Assembly: GCA_950097015.1 (NCBI GenBank)
Contig: CATNEN010000034.1
Location: 5,350,501-5,414,500 of the forward strand
Reading direction: 5' to 3'
DNA: 64,000 bases
Origin: Macrostomum hystrix
Taxonomy: Eukaryota; Platyhelminthes; Macrostomidae
The notes under the pieces were generated by a model. The model was not told where the DNA came from and ran no database searches. It saw only the letters and a list, made by a program, of their open reading frames with translations. The position numbers were made by a program, and so were the translations under genes. Positions within the stretch are counted from its first letter, which is position 1; the number at the start of each line of letters is the position of its first letter. Positions 53,260 through 64,000 of this stretch are shown in pieces.

Positions 53260-56050
53260 CCACTGTGTAGGTGAGGTTTCCCTGTCCCACCAGGCTGCAG
53301 GTGAATGTGCCCAGCTGCAGTCGCGGCAGCAGGCAGTAGCCAATCAGTGCGTCTGTTGTGTTGTATTGAATGTCATCGTCGTAGACGGAGAGATTCACCG
53401 GCTGGCCTGGGTAGAACTGAGAATCCAACGCTTCACTCCACACTGGATTCTGCTCGTCTGCATGGTAAGTTTGAGTATGGCTTCACTATACCGCACAGAG
53501 GCAAGTGCTCATAGAGAAGAGGCTTGGTAACTCGAACTAGAAATTTCTAAAAGAACCCCGTGCGTATTTTTTATTGCTCACACATGTCTAGAAACTCCAA
53601 GGGACCAAACATACCAAAGACAATTGAGTGAAAGGCTTTTGTCTATGGTCGACACATGCTTGAGAGGAACAGCAATTGAGTGAAAGGCTTTTGTCTATGG
53701 TCGACACATGCTTGAGAGGAACAACGGTTGAGTGAAAGGCTTTTGTCTATGGTCGACACATGCTTGAGAGGAACAGCAATTGAGTGAAAGGCTTTTGTCT
53801 ATGGTCGACAGATGCTTGAGAGGAACAACGGTTGAGTGAAAGGCTAAGATCCTATATTAATGACCGCTATGACAGTGTAATAATATCCGATTAAATGTAC
53901 CCGTTTGCTGCTTATTATAATTTTCAACTCTAAGATTAGTACTAGTCGAATAACTAACATAATTGGCTTTTTGCGTTTAGAAGATACCAGAGCATAATCA
54001 ACTCACTCAGTATGAAGCTTGAATTCCCGCCACAATTCCGGTCATAAGCGGCGGCCTGCACCAGCGGATTCGGAGGATAATCTCCAATGTAGGCCAGGCC
54101 GACCGCTGATTTTACTGTGATTCTGAAAGTGCCTGAACGCCAAAATATAATATATTCGATTCAATTTTATTTCCTCTTCAGTTGTTTCTAGTGCTGTGTC
54201 GACATGTTAGCATCACGCTCAAAATATTCAACATTAATGAAAGGTTACGGAAAGGTAATCTTTATCTTAGGCTAGGCTATTTAGACTGTGAATTATGCGA
54301 AGGATCAGTATAAATTTGTCTACTTGTGATTTCTACATGTACTTTATAAAGTCACTATTGGCTTGGTGTGGATCCGTTCGTATCAAGAAAATAAATTATT
54401 GAGTCGCATGTTAACAATCCAGGTAGAAAAAGATTTTTATTTCTACCCTTAGTAATATTTCAAACCGACTTACCGACAAACATATCGGCAGTGACTGAGT
54501 AGATCAAGGTTCCCCATACGCTCAGGGCGCACTGCTGATTAGTACCAGCAACCAGGTAGCTCACACAGTAGCCCAGCCTGAGTCTATTGAACGGGTTTCC
54601 ATAGCGGTGCAATATTTCGAATCTAACATAGCCAGCAGGATAAGCAACTGGCAGATTATAGTTCCAGTTCGGATTGTTTGTGCCTGGAAGAATTGGCACC
54701 GAGCTTGTATTCTTGCAAATTCTAAGATAATGATATTTCTCAAACATGAGGCACGCTGCCACTACTTTAAGTAGCGTCGCGAGGAAAAAGGAATTCTTCA
54801 CCTGTGGCAATCGGCGTCTCCTGAATCAGAGGCTCCGAGCAAGAAGGCACTGGTGCGGCCTGGACGTACGGATCCGAGGTCGTGGGACTCAGTCCCGGAT
54901 CGAGGTTCGGCAAGCCAGCCGCTGAGACAACCGTGATGATGTAGTGATTCAGAGAGCTGTCTGTTAAAGGGAGCGTTAGACTATTTCTATCTGCTATTTT
55001 CTCTTACCTTTAAAATAACACATTCGTACGAGCGTAGATATAGAAAAGTAGAAAAATGTGCGTTTTTGATCGAAATTGGGTGTCAATTTAAGGCTCTAGA
55101 ATGGAATAGTCAATCCTTGAACCAAACCAACTAAAGTCAGTAGCTGGTCGATCCACGTCGACTAGACTAGAAACGTCGAGGCATCTCACCCCATTCCTTC
55201 TCATGGTTGCCAGGGGGATAAATGGGATAAAATGGGAATTTCATGTCAACTTAAGGCTCTAGAATGGCGCCCGAGGTCAATCCTCGAACCAAACCGACTG
55301 AAATCTGTAGTAGCTGGTCGATACTATGAGAATGGACTGGGGCAGAGGTGTCTCGGCGTTTCTATTCGACTGGATCGACCAGCTACTGACTTCAGTTGCT
55401 TTGGTTCGAGGAGTTGACATCCCAATTGGTGCCCGGCCTTCAAAAACTCTCGAAGAAGTGTCTACGTTTCGCGTTGACAATCAGGGACCAAAACCAACTC
55501 ACTCTGCATATAGTAGGTGATGTAGCCCCTACCGCTGCTGATGCCAGCCTTCAGCAGCTGGCATTGGCCGTACCCGTTCTGGTAGCTGCTCACGGTACAT
55601 TCGCCAATGAGCTGGTCGGCATTGTTGGTGTTCCAATCGTACGCTGAAAGAGTAAAATTGCCTGACTCCCAGCCAGGGCTGTTGGGACAGTAGTAATTCC
55701 AAATAGCTGGCTGAACGCTGCACTTGCCTGCAAAGAGTGCCAAAACCGATTGCCCTTTACTGATCTCATTTCTGCTTAGTAATAAACAGTATTAAAAAGC
55801 CATGAGTCCTAGCAGGCAGGTTTGACTAACCGCGGATGAAAGGCGTTGTACACAGGACTTGGCCAGCCTGAGTCAAGTTCACATAGGGCTCGGATGAAGA
55901 GCCGCTGCTCGAGTCTAGGCAGGTCAGTTGAATTCCGTTGATAATTGCTAGGGCGCTGTGATTCGCAGCTTCTGAGATGGCAGAGAGGTGCGCCAAGGTG
56001 ATAAGCCCGATAAGCTTTAGCATTACAGGTTGGCTGGTTGTTGGGAACAT
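53260..56050 (-). CDS. Secreted triple C2-like-domain protein, gene D (six exons placed; last exon uncertain)
   Basis: Exons 56050-55831, 55727-55503, 54960-54802, 54683-54474, 54132-54007 and 53457-53260, all phase 1, about 379 residues. Signal peptide MLKLIGLITLAHLSAISEA within the N-terminus; the first Met at 56050 aligns with gene B's MFSNN start. Module 1: ALAIINGIQLTCLDSSSG, SEPYV (Glu replaces the usual Asp) and AIWNYYCPNSPGWESG. Module 2: YIITVVSAAGLPNLDPG, SDPYVQAAPVPSC and NNPNWNYNLPVAYPAG. Module 3: FRITVKSAVGLAYIGDYP, NPLVQAAAYDRNCGG and NEQNPVWSEALDSQFYPG, VYDDDIQYNTTDALIGYC. Loop acids are weaker in modules 2 and 3 than in gene B. A frame after acceptor ATATCCTTACAG (about 53220) could supply the C-terminus. 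An AATCAG lies just before the ATG. Confidence 0.77.
53615..53852. repeat. About 57-bp tandem repeat in gene D intron 5
   Basis: Four copies containing GAGTGAAAGGCTTTTGTCTA then TGGTCGACACATGCTTGAGA, alternating between CAGCAATT and CAACGGTT junctions (a two-unit higher-order pattern). Confidence 0.9.
55085..55420. repeat. Direct and inverted duplications in gene D intron 2
   Basis: A block of about 60 bp (GGCTCTAGAATGG... GAACCAAACC... AGCTGGTCGAT) occurs at about 55090-55150 and again at 55252-55322. It is inverted at about 55372-55415 (ATCGACCAGCTACTGACTTC). The second and third copies could form a long hairpin. Confidence 0.75.
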
Positions 56051-56059
56051 TCACTGATT

Positions 56060-57100
56060 TTAATGTTCTGTTTTCTGTTTATGCAAATGCAAAAACTTTA
56101 ACCTGCTTTATTTTGCTCGCTGAAAGCTTTTGTGGAGGGTATTCACATTCACCTACCCATCTTTTGCAATCTAGCTCACCCAAGCAAACCAAGGCCAATC
56201 AAAGATGAGCAAAACTAAGCCTTGAGGCAGTTTCTACTGGCTCGTGACTCGTGATGACTACCGTAACTCTTAGTTACATTGCGGAAATGCTTCCCCAATT
56301 GTGAGTATATTATTTTTAATCTTCGTCTTTTTATGAAATCGGAGAATGCAGCAGGCAGCTTTTTATCAAGTTGCTGCAAACATTGCAAACATTTGTGTTT
56401 TTTAGAGGTCTCATGTATTCAGGGTCTCAGGTATTCAGGGTCTCAGGTATTCAGGAAAAGCAAAAAAAATCTAACTTTCCCACTTGCGAAGCAATTATTT
56501 CCGGGTCAGATTTTTTTCCAGCCAAGCCAGTTTTCACAGTTGCATACCCTTTGAGCTTTTTATTCAGACTCCTACGTTGCAATCATCTCTAGACAATCAT
56601 TTCATCAGAATAAGCCAATCGTGCAACTTTATTGGCAAACAATGTGCAGTAAAATTGCTGTTCTAAATAAAAAATCGGTAATCCTTTTGTCCTCATTCCC
56701 ACTGCAGAGTAGACAGTTTTTACCTATACCTCATTTATAATGAGTGCTTGCCTAAGTATCTATGAGGTTCTACTAGCTATTTAGTTAATGTACCACTACA
56801 AAAATGTCTCGCCGTCAAATTTTTTCCGATTGACTACAGTTGATAAGTTCATTTTCAGAGAGACTTAGACACAGGACTGCTACAAGAGAAGTCTCTCGCT
56901 GCGTAGAGAAATATTTTTGGGCAAATTGCTTTTCTTTGAAAACCAAACTTATCCATTGTGAGACATTTGAGACAGCTGCATTGTTAGTATCTTTGCATGT
57001 GTGCTTGCATTGGAGTTTAGTTAGCTATATTGATTTGCGAAGTCATCTTTTAATTCCTTTCAGAAGCCTTTCAAGTGGAAAATACAATGCTTACCTATCT
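56060..57100. other. Intergenic DNA between genes D and E
   Basis: No gene recognised. A short triplication of TTCAGGGTCTCAGGTA-type units lies at 56415-56455. Confidence 0.4.
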
Positions 57101-57104
57101 GATC

Positions 57105-57450
57105 CATGCAAGTGGGGTGAGTGGCAGAGCGGTTAACGCGTCTACCTCTCGCACCAAGGTCTCGAATCCGAGTCGATGCCTCATTAATTTGGGACGCAGC
57201 CACAAAGAGAAGGCTTGGGGGCTTGTCGTGCGATACGGATACGCCATTGAGCAACAACCTCAAGGCACAGAAAGAGTGCACACTGCCTGACGAGGAGAAA
57301 GTCAGGGCAGATGTACGCGCCTATGTGACTGTGTGCCTGCGTACGGTATCTGTGTGCTTGTGTGCTCAGTAGTCTCAGCAGAATTGCCTCCTCGCTGGAT
57401 GCGGGTCTATTGTAACCAAATGATGTGCCAGCGCCCACAGCCCTCCTGCA
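57105..57450 (+). mobile_element. SINE-1 copy
   Basis: The best-preserved head in the window: TGAGTGGCAGAGCGGTTAAC, then CGCACCAAGGTCTCGAATCC, followed by the shared body and CTCAGCAGAATTGCCTCCTC tail region. Confidence 0.85.
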
Positions 57451-57553
57451 ATTGTTATACGTTATATAATAGATTCATTAATCTTCTTACGCAATAAACA
57501 ATGCTTCAATTCGATTAGGCCATAGACTAAAGTCCGGCAGAAGATTTGCACTA

Positions 57554-58658
57554 TAGCTTTGGTCAATCTAAATGATAATTTAGACATTCAAAACGATAAT
57601 GGCTATGTATATAACTATCCTCTAAGTAGCCTCGCCGCTAGAGAACATAGACGTTTGGACAACCAAAACGAGAAAAAGGCATTCAAAATGAGAATGAATT
57701 CAGACACTCAGAAGAAAATTCACCCTTTCGACCATAGACTACAGACAACAAATATGATTAAACTCGGAAGGGAAAGCTGAAAAACTCCCTTGCCTTGCTC
57801 TCCGCCTGTTTGGTTTTCTCTCGCTTCTTTCTTTGCTATTTCTTGTTGCTGTTTTTCAAATGCCCCCACCCATATCTTCAGTCGACAGGCAACGCTTGGT
57901 GTCTGCTATAGAGCAAGGGGCAACACTAGAAGCCGCAGCAGCCATCCTGCAAGTGCCGATTGCAACTGCGGATAGAATTATGCGAGCATATACGCAGGAA
58001 GGAAGGGTTCAGGCGTTACCAAGATGTGGTAAAAATGAGAGCAAATGCAAAGTAGACGAGGAGACGAAGGCCTGCCTTCAGAACAAGCTGGAGCAAAACC
58101 CGTTTTCCACTTTAAGTGACCTGCGCCGACTGCTACATGAAGAGCTCCCACAAAAGCCCCAGTTCGGATGCAAAACTGTGGATAAGGATGCTGCACGGAA
58201 TGATGTATACAGTGAAGCTGGCGACCAAGGGAACAGCCGTGCGCCTGGCAACTAACACCAATGAAAACCTGCAGGCCCGGAGAGAGTTCGCGGATTAATA
58301 GCTATATCTGGATCCTGCAGTTCACACCGTCTACCTTAATGAGACGGGATTCAACCTTTGGTTTAGGCGCTCCCAAGGCCGCTCAATCAAGGGACAGCCA
58401 GTGAGGCGAATCGTAACCTCTCAAAGGGGGCCTAACATCACCGTCTGCAAGGCCATCTCTGCAGATTTTGTCCACTTAACTGTTTGATCGTTAGATTGTT
58501 TTGCCTTCCTAATTCTCGTTTGCCGCTTTCTCATTTTGAATGTCCTTAACTCTATGGCCGAATAGCTGAGCTGCGCGCGGCAGACCCATCCGATAGCATG
58601 AGACCACAGACATTATCGTTTTGAATGTTCAAATTATCATTAAGATTGACAATAGCAA
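57554..58658 (+). mobile_element. mariner/IS630-type DNA transposon, defective
   Basis: Terminal inverted repeats of about 50 bp: left 57554 onward (GTCAATCTAAATGATAATTT then AGACATTCAAAACGATAATG) and right ending at 58658 as its inverse with few changes. A TA lies at each outer edge (57552-57553 and 58659-58660), as expected for TA target duplication. A second motif, ACATTCAAAATGAGAA, lies inside both ends. It encodes a broken transposase. Confidence 0.85.
57833..58484 (+). pseudogene. mariner/IS630-type transposase, frameshifted and truncated
   Basis: N-terminal helix-turn-helix region: VDRQRLVSAIEQGATLEAAA, PIATADRIMRAY. Then a linker (LSDLRRLLHEE). A frame change near 58175 leads to ARREFAD and, past an in-frame stop, VYLNETGFNLWFRRSQGRSI and QPVRRIVTSQRGPNITVCKA. 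That is the DE-G-NLW...RG...G...GPNxTV block around the second catalytic acid (E in place of D). The third catalytic residue region is missing. Not functional. Confidence 0.75.
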
Positions 58659-58664
58659 TACGTA

Positions 58665-59270
58665 GCAAGAAATTATCCTATTAGAAACTTGTTAAAGTAA
58701 TCTTTCTAGTTGACTAATCCTTTGCATGGTTGCCACTGCTAGTAAACATCTTGGCATCACTGCAACAATTCACTATCAAATCCATGGGTATGTAAGGTGC
58801 CATGTGGCATTCTCTTTCGCTTTCTCACGGTTTGCCTGAACTGATGAGCGTACGAGCGTACACAATGCCATTATTGTCTTACAGCAGTGCCTCGCTTGAG
58901 CAAGCAAGGTCTTAGAAAAATCGATGCTCAGATCCATAGTTGCAATTTTCTACTCGTTAGAGAGACTGAAATGAGCACAGGGAGGAGGCCTAGTACAACT
59001 GCCAAGGGACTGCCAAGGGATACAGTCAACAGTGGGGTGTTTAAATCATAGTTGAAGCGCCTTTTGATACCACAAAAAAAGTAAGACAGCTGCATGGAAC
59101 AAGTATTTTGTGAACTTAAAATTTATTTCGCAACCATAATTACTATATACATGTCATTAAAGTCAAATGAAAATACTTTCGCAGCCTCACATCTAGTAAT
59201 TTCAGTGATCTTTGTATTCGTATACTAGACGCAAACACGACACTCACTATAAACTTACCTGATAGCTCAC
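58665..59270. other. Intergenic DNA downstream of gene E
   Basis: No gene or array recognised. Confidence 0.4.
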
Positions 59271-59273
59271 CTG

Positions 59274-61714
59274 ACAGCTCCGTGCACTGTGTAAAGAGCA
59301 CAATATATTAGTTGTTTCGGGTCAGCGCTCACCCACTGTGTAGGTAAGAGTTCCCTGGCCCACCAAGTTGCAGGTGAAAGTGCCCAGCTGCAGGTAAGGC
59401 ACTAGACAGTAGCCAACTAGAGTGTCCGGTACGCTGGATTGTGAAACGTAGGCGAAAACCGAAAGGTTCACCCGCTGGCCAGGGTAGAACCGGGGCTCCA
59501 AAAATTCCATCCACGTTGGATTTAGATTGTCTGAGAGAAAAGCGCCACAGAGAGTGCTCTACAGGATTATTTTTAACTGAAATTTTTCGGCCGTTAAAAA
59601 ATAGAGAGACTCACTCGAAACAATGCTGGAATAGCCACCACAATTCGGATCATACGCTGACGTCACCACTAGTGGGTTTGGATAATTGTTGTTTACAAAA
59701 ATCGGAATATTGACAGCTGACTGTACAGTGACGCTGAATGCACCTGGGGATTTTAATGATGGATCGACACTCCGGTTATCGTGCTGCTAACGTCTATGAC
59801 ACTCGTGCACTAGGCACTTGAGCATTGACTGTATCTTATACTATTCTCCATCGCACAATTACTATGATAAATTTCATTATATCATTTTGAACAGGTCTTT
59901 GGGATCTACCAATGAAAGCCGATTGTTGCGCGTGGCCACTGCTTGCTTAATCTCTCTGCCTATCGTCTCCAATATCCTATATCCTGTCCTATATCTGGCC
60001 ATAGTTTTGGCCATAGACATTTTGAACGTGCAAAACGTGACTAAATAATTGTTGCACGCCTCAACCGTCTATGGGTTAAAGACACCCAACATAAAACAAT
60101 GAAAGTGGAGAATAGCTATAAATCCATCAATGTTTTTGATGTAGGGCGCGAAGCTTCCCTTGTAGCTTAGATATTATCCCTATGGCCTACTGAATGACTG
60201 TTTCGCGTCCTACTATGCGTCTAATACTCGGTGTCTATCACACATCTACACAATTGAGCGTTCTATGGTGGATTTTATCAAGTTAATTGATTGGGATGTG
60301 ATTCAAAATCCCATATTTTCTCACCCTCAGCAGTAGCCGTCACCGCTGAATAATAGAGGGTTCCCCATAGACTAAGAGCGCAGCTCTGGTTGAATCCGGC
60401 AGCCAAGTTCCTGATGCAGTAGCCCAGCTTGATCTTGTTGTAAGCGCCTCCGTTGTTATGAAATATTTCAAATCGTATGTAGCCGCTGGGGTAGCTAGCA
60501 GGCAAATTTCTGTTCCAGATTGGATTTCGTGTGTCTGAAAATGTTTTGCCAAGTATCATTAGACGCTTAGAAAAAAATTAACTAAAATAATGAACACATG
60601 GGATGCATATTACTAAATAATCCGGAAGTAATAAAGTTCCTGAAAAGTTGTGTTTGTACTAATTAAAAACTTATTCAACATACGAGCTGCGAAAACTACA
60701 GAAATAGGAGCTAACGGGAAAAATAATAGCGACGAATGGAGCTCGTGAATGAGGTATCAGGTATGGAAGCTTGTCTGTGCCCCCCTCCGGACATGGCACC
60801 AAAACAAGGTAAGAATAAGTAAGGTAATCAGATTTCACAGATACAGTAGGATCACTTTGTCTATCAAGATCTATTAAACTGTAGGTTTTGGCATATTAGG
60901 TAGAAGCATTGTGACAAATAATAAAGAGGCTTACTATACACGGTTTGGGTCTCCTGTGTCAACAGTTCCGCACAGACTGGCTCCGGAATGGCCCACACGT
61001 ACGGATTCAGGTTGGGAGGTTTGGTATTGCCTAGGTTCGGCAATTCGGCTGCTGAAACTGCTGTGATTGTGTAGTAGCTCAGAAAACTACCTGTTCAGAA
61101 TTCGACAGTAACAGTTTCTTCCTAGAGTTAGCATCGGAAATCCCTATTTTCATGCTCAGATGGATTTCAAAGTTTATAGCAAGAGAAAATCGACCGTGCT
61201 TACTCTGTAGGTAGAATGTGACGTAACCAGTCTTACTGTTGATACCTGGCCTTGTCAGAAGACATTGGTTATAGCCGCTCGAATAGACAGTCACGTTGCA
61301 TTGGCCAATGAGGTCGTCAGCGCTGCCGAAATCATAGTCATAAGCGGAAATCGTGAACTCGCCCGACCCCCAGTCCGGGCTGGTCGGACAATTGTAATTC
61401 CACAGAGCCATGTATATATTGCACCGGGCTGTCAAAGAAAGTGAAATTTAATTTCTTCTTTCTTTCATAGAAAATGTGTTTTTAGATTTATAGAAACTTG
61501 CTCACAATGACTCACATCTGATATAAGGTGTTGTACACAGTACTTGACTACTTTTAGTCACGATCACATATGGATCTGATGATACTGCACCATTGTTGTA
61601 CGTATCGAGGCAGCCTAGCTGTATACCATTGAAAATAACGAGGGCAGCATCCACTGCCGCTGATGCACACTGTGACAGGAGCAGCATTGTGATGACCATC
61701 GACGTCGAAGGCAT
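59274..61714 (-). CDS. Secreted triple C2-like-domain protein, gene E
   Basis: Exons 61714-61516, 61428-61204, 61090-60935, 60534-60325, 59743-59615 and 59530-59333, all phase 1. A likely short final exon follows at about 59287 (acceptor GCTCTTTACACAG, reading VHGAVR then stop). Start Met 61714 precedes a signal peptide (MVITMLLLSQCASAAVDA); an upstream in-frame Met (61780) gives no better signal. Module 1: ALVIFNGIQLGCLDTYNN, SSDPYVIVTK joined to [32 protein letters not shown]. Module 2: YYTITAVSAAELPNLGN joined to NTRNPIWNRNLPASYPSG, FHNNGG. Module 3: FSVTVQSAVNIPIFVNN, CGGYSSI joined to NNLNPTWMEFLEPRFYPG, where the usual YDDD is FAYVSQSSV. Modules 2 and 3 have thus lost the loop-3 acidic residues while module 1 keeps them. 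Introns are short and array-free, unlike genes A and B. Confidence 0.78.
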
Positions 61715-61729
61715 GTTTCTATGAGAACA

Positions 61730-62290
61730 GACTGTGCAGTAGGTACCAAATAGAAGTTGAAAACGAGGTCCACTTCTCATTTAAGTGTAGGTGGAATAGG
61801 TATGGCACTGCCCGTTCAAATTTTTTAACTCGTGTTTTTCGTGTTTTTAACTCCAGAAGATAAATCAAACTACTTAACGGCACAAGATGACAGGGAAACC
61901 ACTGAAGGCCTGGCAAAGTATATTATAGAGTACATCTGTATATAATCAGAGTACAGCTGCTCTGAGGCTGATGAAACCATGCAAAAACGCGAATTGCCTA
62001 AATGTTAAAAGAATCTGCTAATTTCTCTCCTTTTGGCATAATTGTTATTGTTATTGTTATTATAGCGATGGTGAGCTCAGTCTGACGTTTGTTTCAATTG
62101 CTTTTGTGTCCGAGAAATCTCACGGACCTAAGCTTGCAGAATAGCAGTTAGCAACATTGGTTACAACTGCTCTTTCTCTTTCAATGATTAAAGCTCACCT
62201 TGTCATCATAAACTAAGAGGATTATTTTTAACAAAAAAAGCTTTCATAGCAACACGCAATTATTAAGAAACGACGCTAAAGTTCCTCATG
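61730..62290. other. Intergenic DNA between genes E and F
   Basis: No gene recognised. Gene E promoter expected here. Confidence 0.35.
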
Positions 62291-62296
62291 CCAAAG

Positions 62297-62384
62297 TGAT
62301 TGATACATTGATACATTGATACATTGATACATTGATACATTGATACATTGATACATTGATACATTGATACATTGATACATTGAG
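62297..62384. repeat. 8-bp tandem repeat
   Basis: Eleven perfect copies of GATACATT. Confidence 0.98.
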
Positions 62385-62389
62385 CCTAA

Positions 62390-63460
62390 TGCTCAACATT
62401 TGGGCTTATCAACTAGCAAACAAGAACAATAATTGTAGCCACACTTTTATAGCATTCACCAGGCTTAAATGAAGGACTTACCTCGTCGGAAAAATATCAA
62501 GCGCTTCAAATGATCTAGCCGTGTCCTGAGATCCCAAAGGCGCTATTCCATATCCTATATACACAACAACTTTGTGTTGAGCAGTATTTTGGCATTTGTC
62601 TTGCAACATTAGGAGTTATTATATTAGCTGCACATGGGACTAAAGCAGTACCTGATTCGTTGGCTGATACTTAATAATGTTCTCTGTCCTTTCGTCCAAC
62701 CAAGACCATAACTTAAGTCGAGCGACTCAGCAGTCAGTCATTTGGTAGAAAAATAAATCAATATTAGTTGCAAACATGTCCACCGTTCTCTTAAAAAATT
62801 TCTGGCTCAACAGCCAATTAGCAATTCTTTTGTCTTTGAGTCTTTTAAAAAAACATTCTCCTGAGCTCAACCATATTTCAAGTCATCATTGCAGTTCTGC
62901 TGCTCTCGGAATTTTTAATTAGCCTGGCCCTGACCTGGCCGACTGGTAATGATCTGCTGAACTGTTTTTACAGAAAATGGGCTTCTTGTCAAATTTCTAC
63001 AAATGTAGAATTTTTTTTGTTTAGAGCTTAGAAGTAATTTGTATCGCAAACTGAGCAGCAGGGAGACTCAGTACTCAATTCCTACTAATTTTCAGCGAAC
63101 TGTGGCGCAAAGCGTGCTGGCAACAGTATTGAACCTAAAAGATGCAAAAGACCAAGGCGAAGAACACTGGCTTCTCAAACTCGTTGATTCACACTTATTC
63201 GGTATATTGATTTAGTTTGCATTATCTTGAAATTTGCTTTTTTGCACTAAATCGAGTCTTTGTAGTAAATGGGTCATTATGAAAAAAAAACATTACGCGC
63301 GCGTCATCGAAAACACATACTTGCAATACATGGCAAGGCGTAATATAAAACGGAACTTACCTGACTACTAACCAGATCTTTCAAGAAAAATGGTGGCTCA
63401 GAGACGGACAGAGAAGGAGAGCGTATCTTCCTGTCTTTCTAAGCATGAGCACAAGAGGTT
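62390..63460. other. Intergenic DNA downstream of gene F exon 6
   Basis: The final exon of gene F should lie here but could not be identified. Confidence 0.35.
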
Positions 63461-63473
63461 AAACTTTGCTCAC

Positions 63474-63908
63474 CAACAATGTAGGTGAGGTTGCCCTGAT
63501 TCACGAGGCTGCAGGTGAAGTTGCCCAGCTGCAGGATTGTCACCAGACAATAGCCAGCCGGTGTGTCTGGCGTGTTCATGATCGTGTCATCGTCGTAGAC
63601 TGACAGATTCACCTGCTGTCCGAGCTGAAATCTGGCATCCAATAGTTGGTTCCAGGTGGGATTTAGTGTGTCTGAAACACGAGGATAGGTGTGGTTCACG
63701 TGGTCCGACAAGTATCTATGAGAGCCAATTGTACAAATCACGTGACTTTAGGCTGCTCGAGTCGCAGAGTAAGTACACTTACTTAGGAGGGTATTGGTAT
63801 TGGCTCCACAGTTTGGATCGTAGACTGCTACCACAACCAGAGGGTTGGGTTTGCTGCTGCCAATGAATGCCAAATTAATGGCAAACTGTACCAGAATTTT
63901 GTAAGTAC
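63474..63908 (-). CDS. Secreted triple C2-like-domain protein, gene F, last module only (runs off right edge)
   Basis: Two exons visible: 63908-63783 (KILVQFAINLAFIGSSKPNP, VYDPNCGANT) and 63671-63474 (NTLNPTWNQLLDARFQLGQQ, VYDDDTIMNTPDTPAGYC, LQLGNFTCSLVNQGNLTYIV). They have the same lengths (126 and 198 nt) and phase 1 ends as exons 5 and 6 of genes D and E. Upstream modules lie beyond the window. The loop-3 DDD is kept. Confidence 0.78.
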
Positions 63909-64000
63909 CTGTCGGTGGAATAATGCAGACATCAGGCTGTAACGCGTTACCTCTATGGATAGATGCATTGATGAATTATACCTATCTCTGTGGGGCTACA

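Overview
The window is eukaryotic nuclear DNA, most likely from a small spiralian animal and possibly a free-living flatworm (Macrostomum-like). That placement is an inference at low confidence. The evidence is multi-exon genes with GT-AG introns, clear metazoan orthologues (SAC3/GANP, POMP, exportin-6, a DEG/ENaC channel), animal-type transposons and tRNA-derived SINEs, and AG dinucleotides just upstream of several start codons that could be trans-splice acceptors. Roughly 14-15 kb of the 64 kb is minisatellite, nearly all of it inside introns or just beside genes.

Layout. 1-4713 (minus): 5' part of a SAC3/GANP (MCM3AP-like) mRNA-export gene, running off the left edge. 5218-5628 (minus): single-exon proteasome maturation protein POMP/UMP1. 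5.6-11.7 kb: AT-rich intergenic DNA with a MITE-like element, a small ORF between inverted E2F-like sites, a MULE-like transposase remnant and a hammerhead-like motif. 11749-26092 (plus): nine-exon exportin-6 (actin/profilin export). Its first intron is almost filled by a 6.6 kb, decayed, minus-strand, multi-ORF DNA transposon. That element encodes a CACTA/EnSpm (Tnp2-like) transposase, a protein ending in a CtIP/Sae2 C-terminal domain, and a Tudor/BEN-like protein. 27410-29471 (minus): two-exon DEG/ENaC channel.

33.7-64 kb holds a family of secreted proteins built from three C2-like domains with cysteines. One member is on the plus strand (33772-38774). Five lie head-to-tail on the minus strand (B about 44374-48022, C about 50566-51356, D 53260-56050, E about 59274-61714, F from 63474 past the right edge), and an orphan frameshifted exon sits at about 39.0-39.2 kb. 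In every full copy each C2 domain is split by a phase-1 intron at the same place, just before the NPxWN motif, so the exons are all phase 1-1. The introns carry different minisatellites. In several introns the repeat unit resembles that intron's own splice acceptor, or the array starts within a few bases of the donor.

Mobile elements: two tRNA-derived SINE families, two members of which inserted exactly at 3' splice sites (exportin-6 last intron, C2 gene C intron 1) and duplicated acceptor sequence in their target-site duplications; a mariner/IS630-type element (57554-58658); a MITE-like element (7345-8006); and the CACTA-like element. All exon coordinates come from reading splice sites, phase and family conservation by eye; no alignment or transcript evidence was available.
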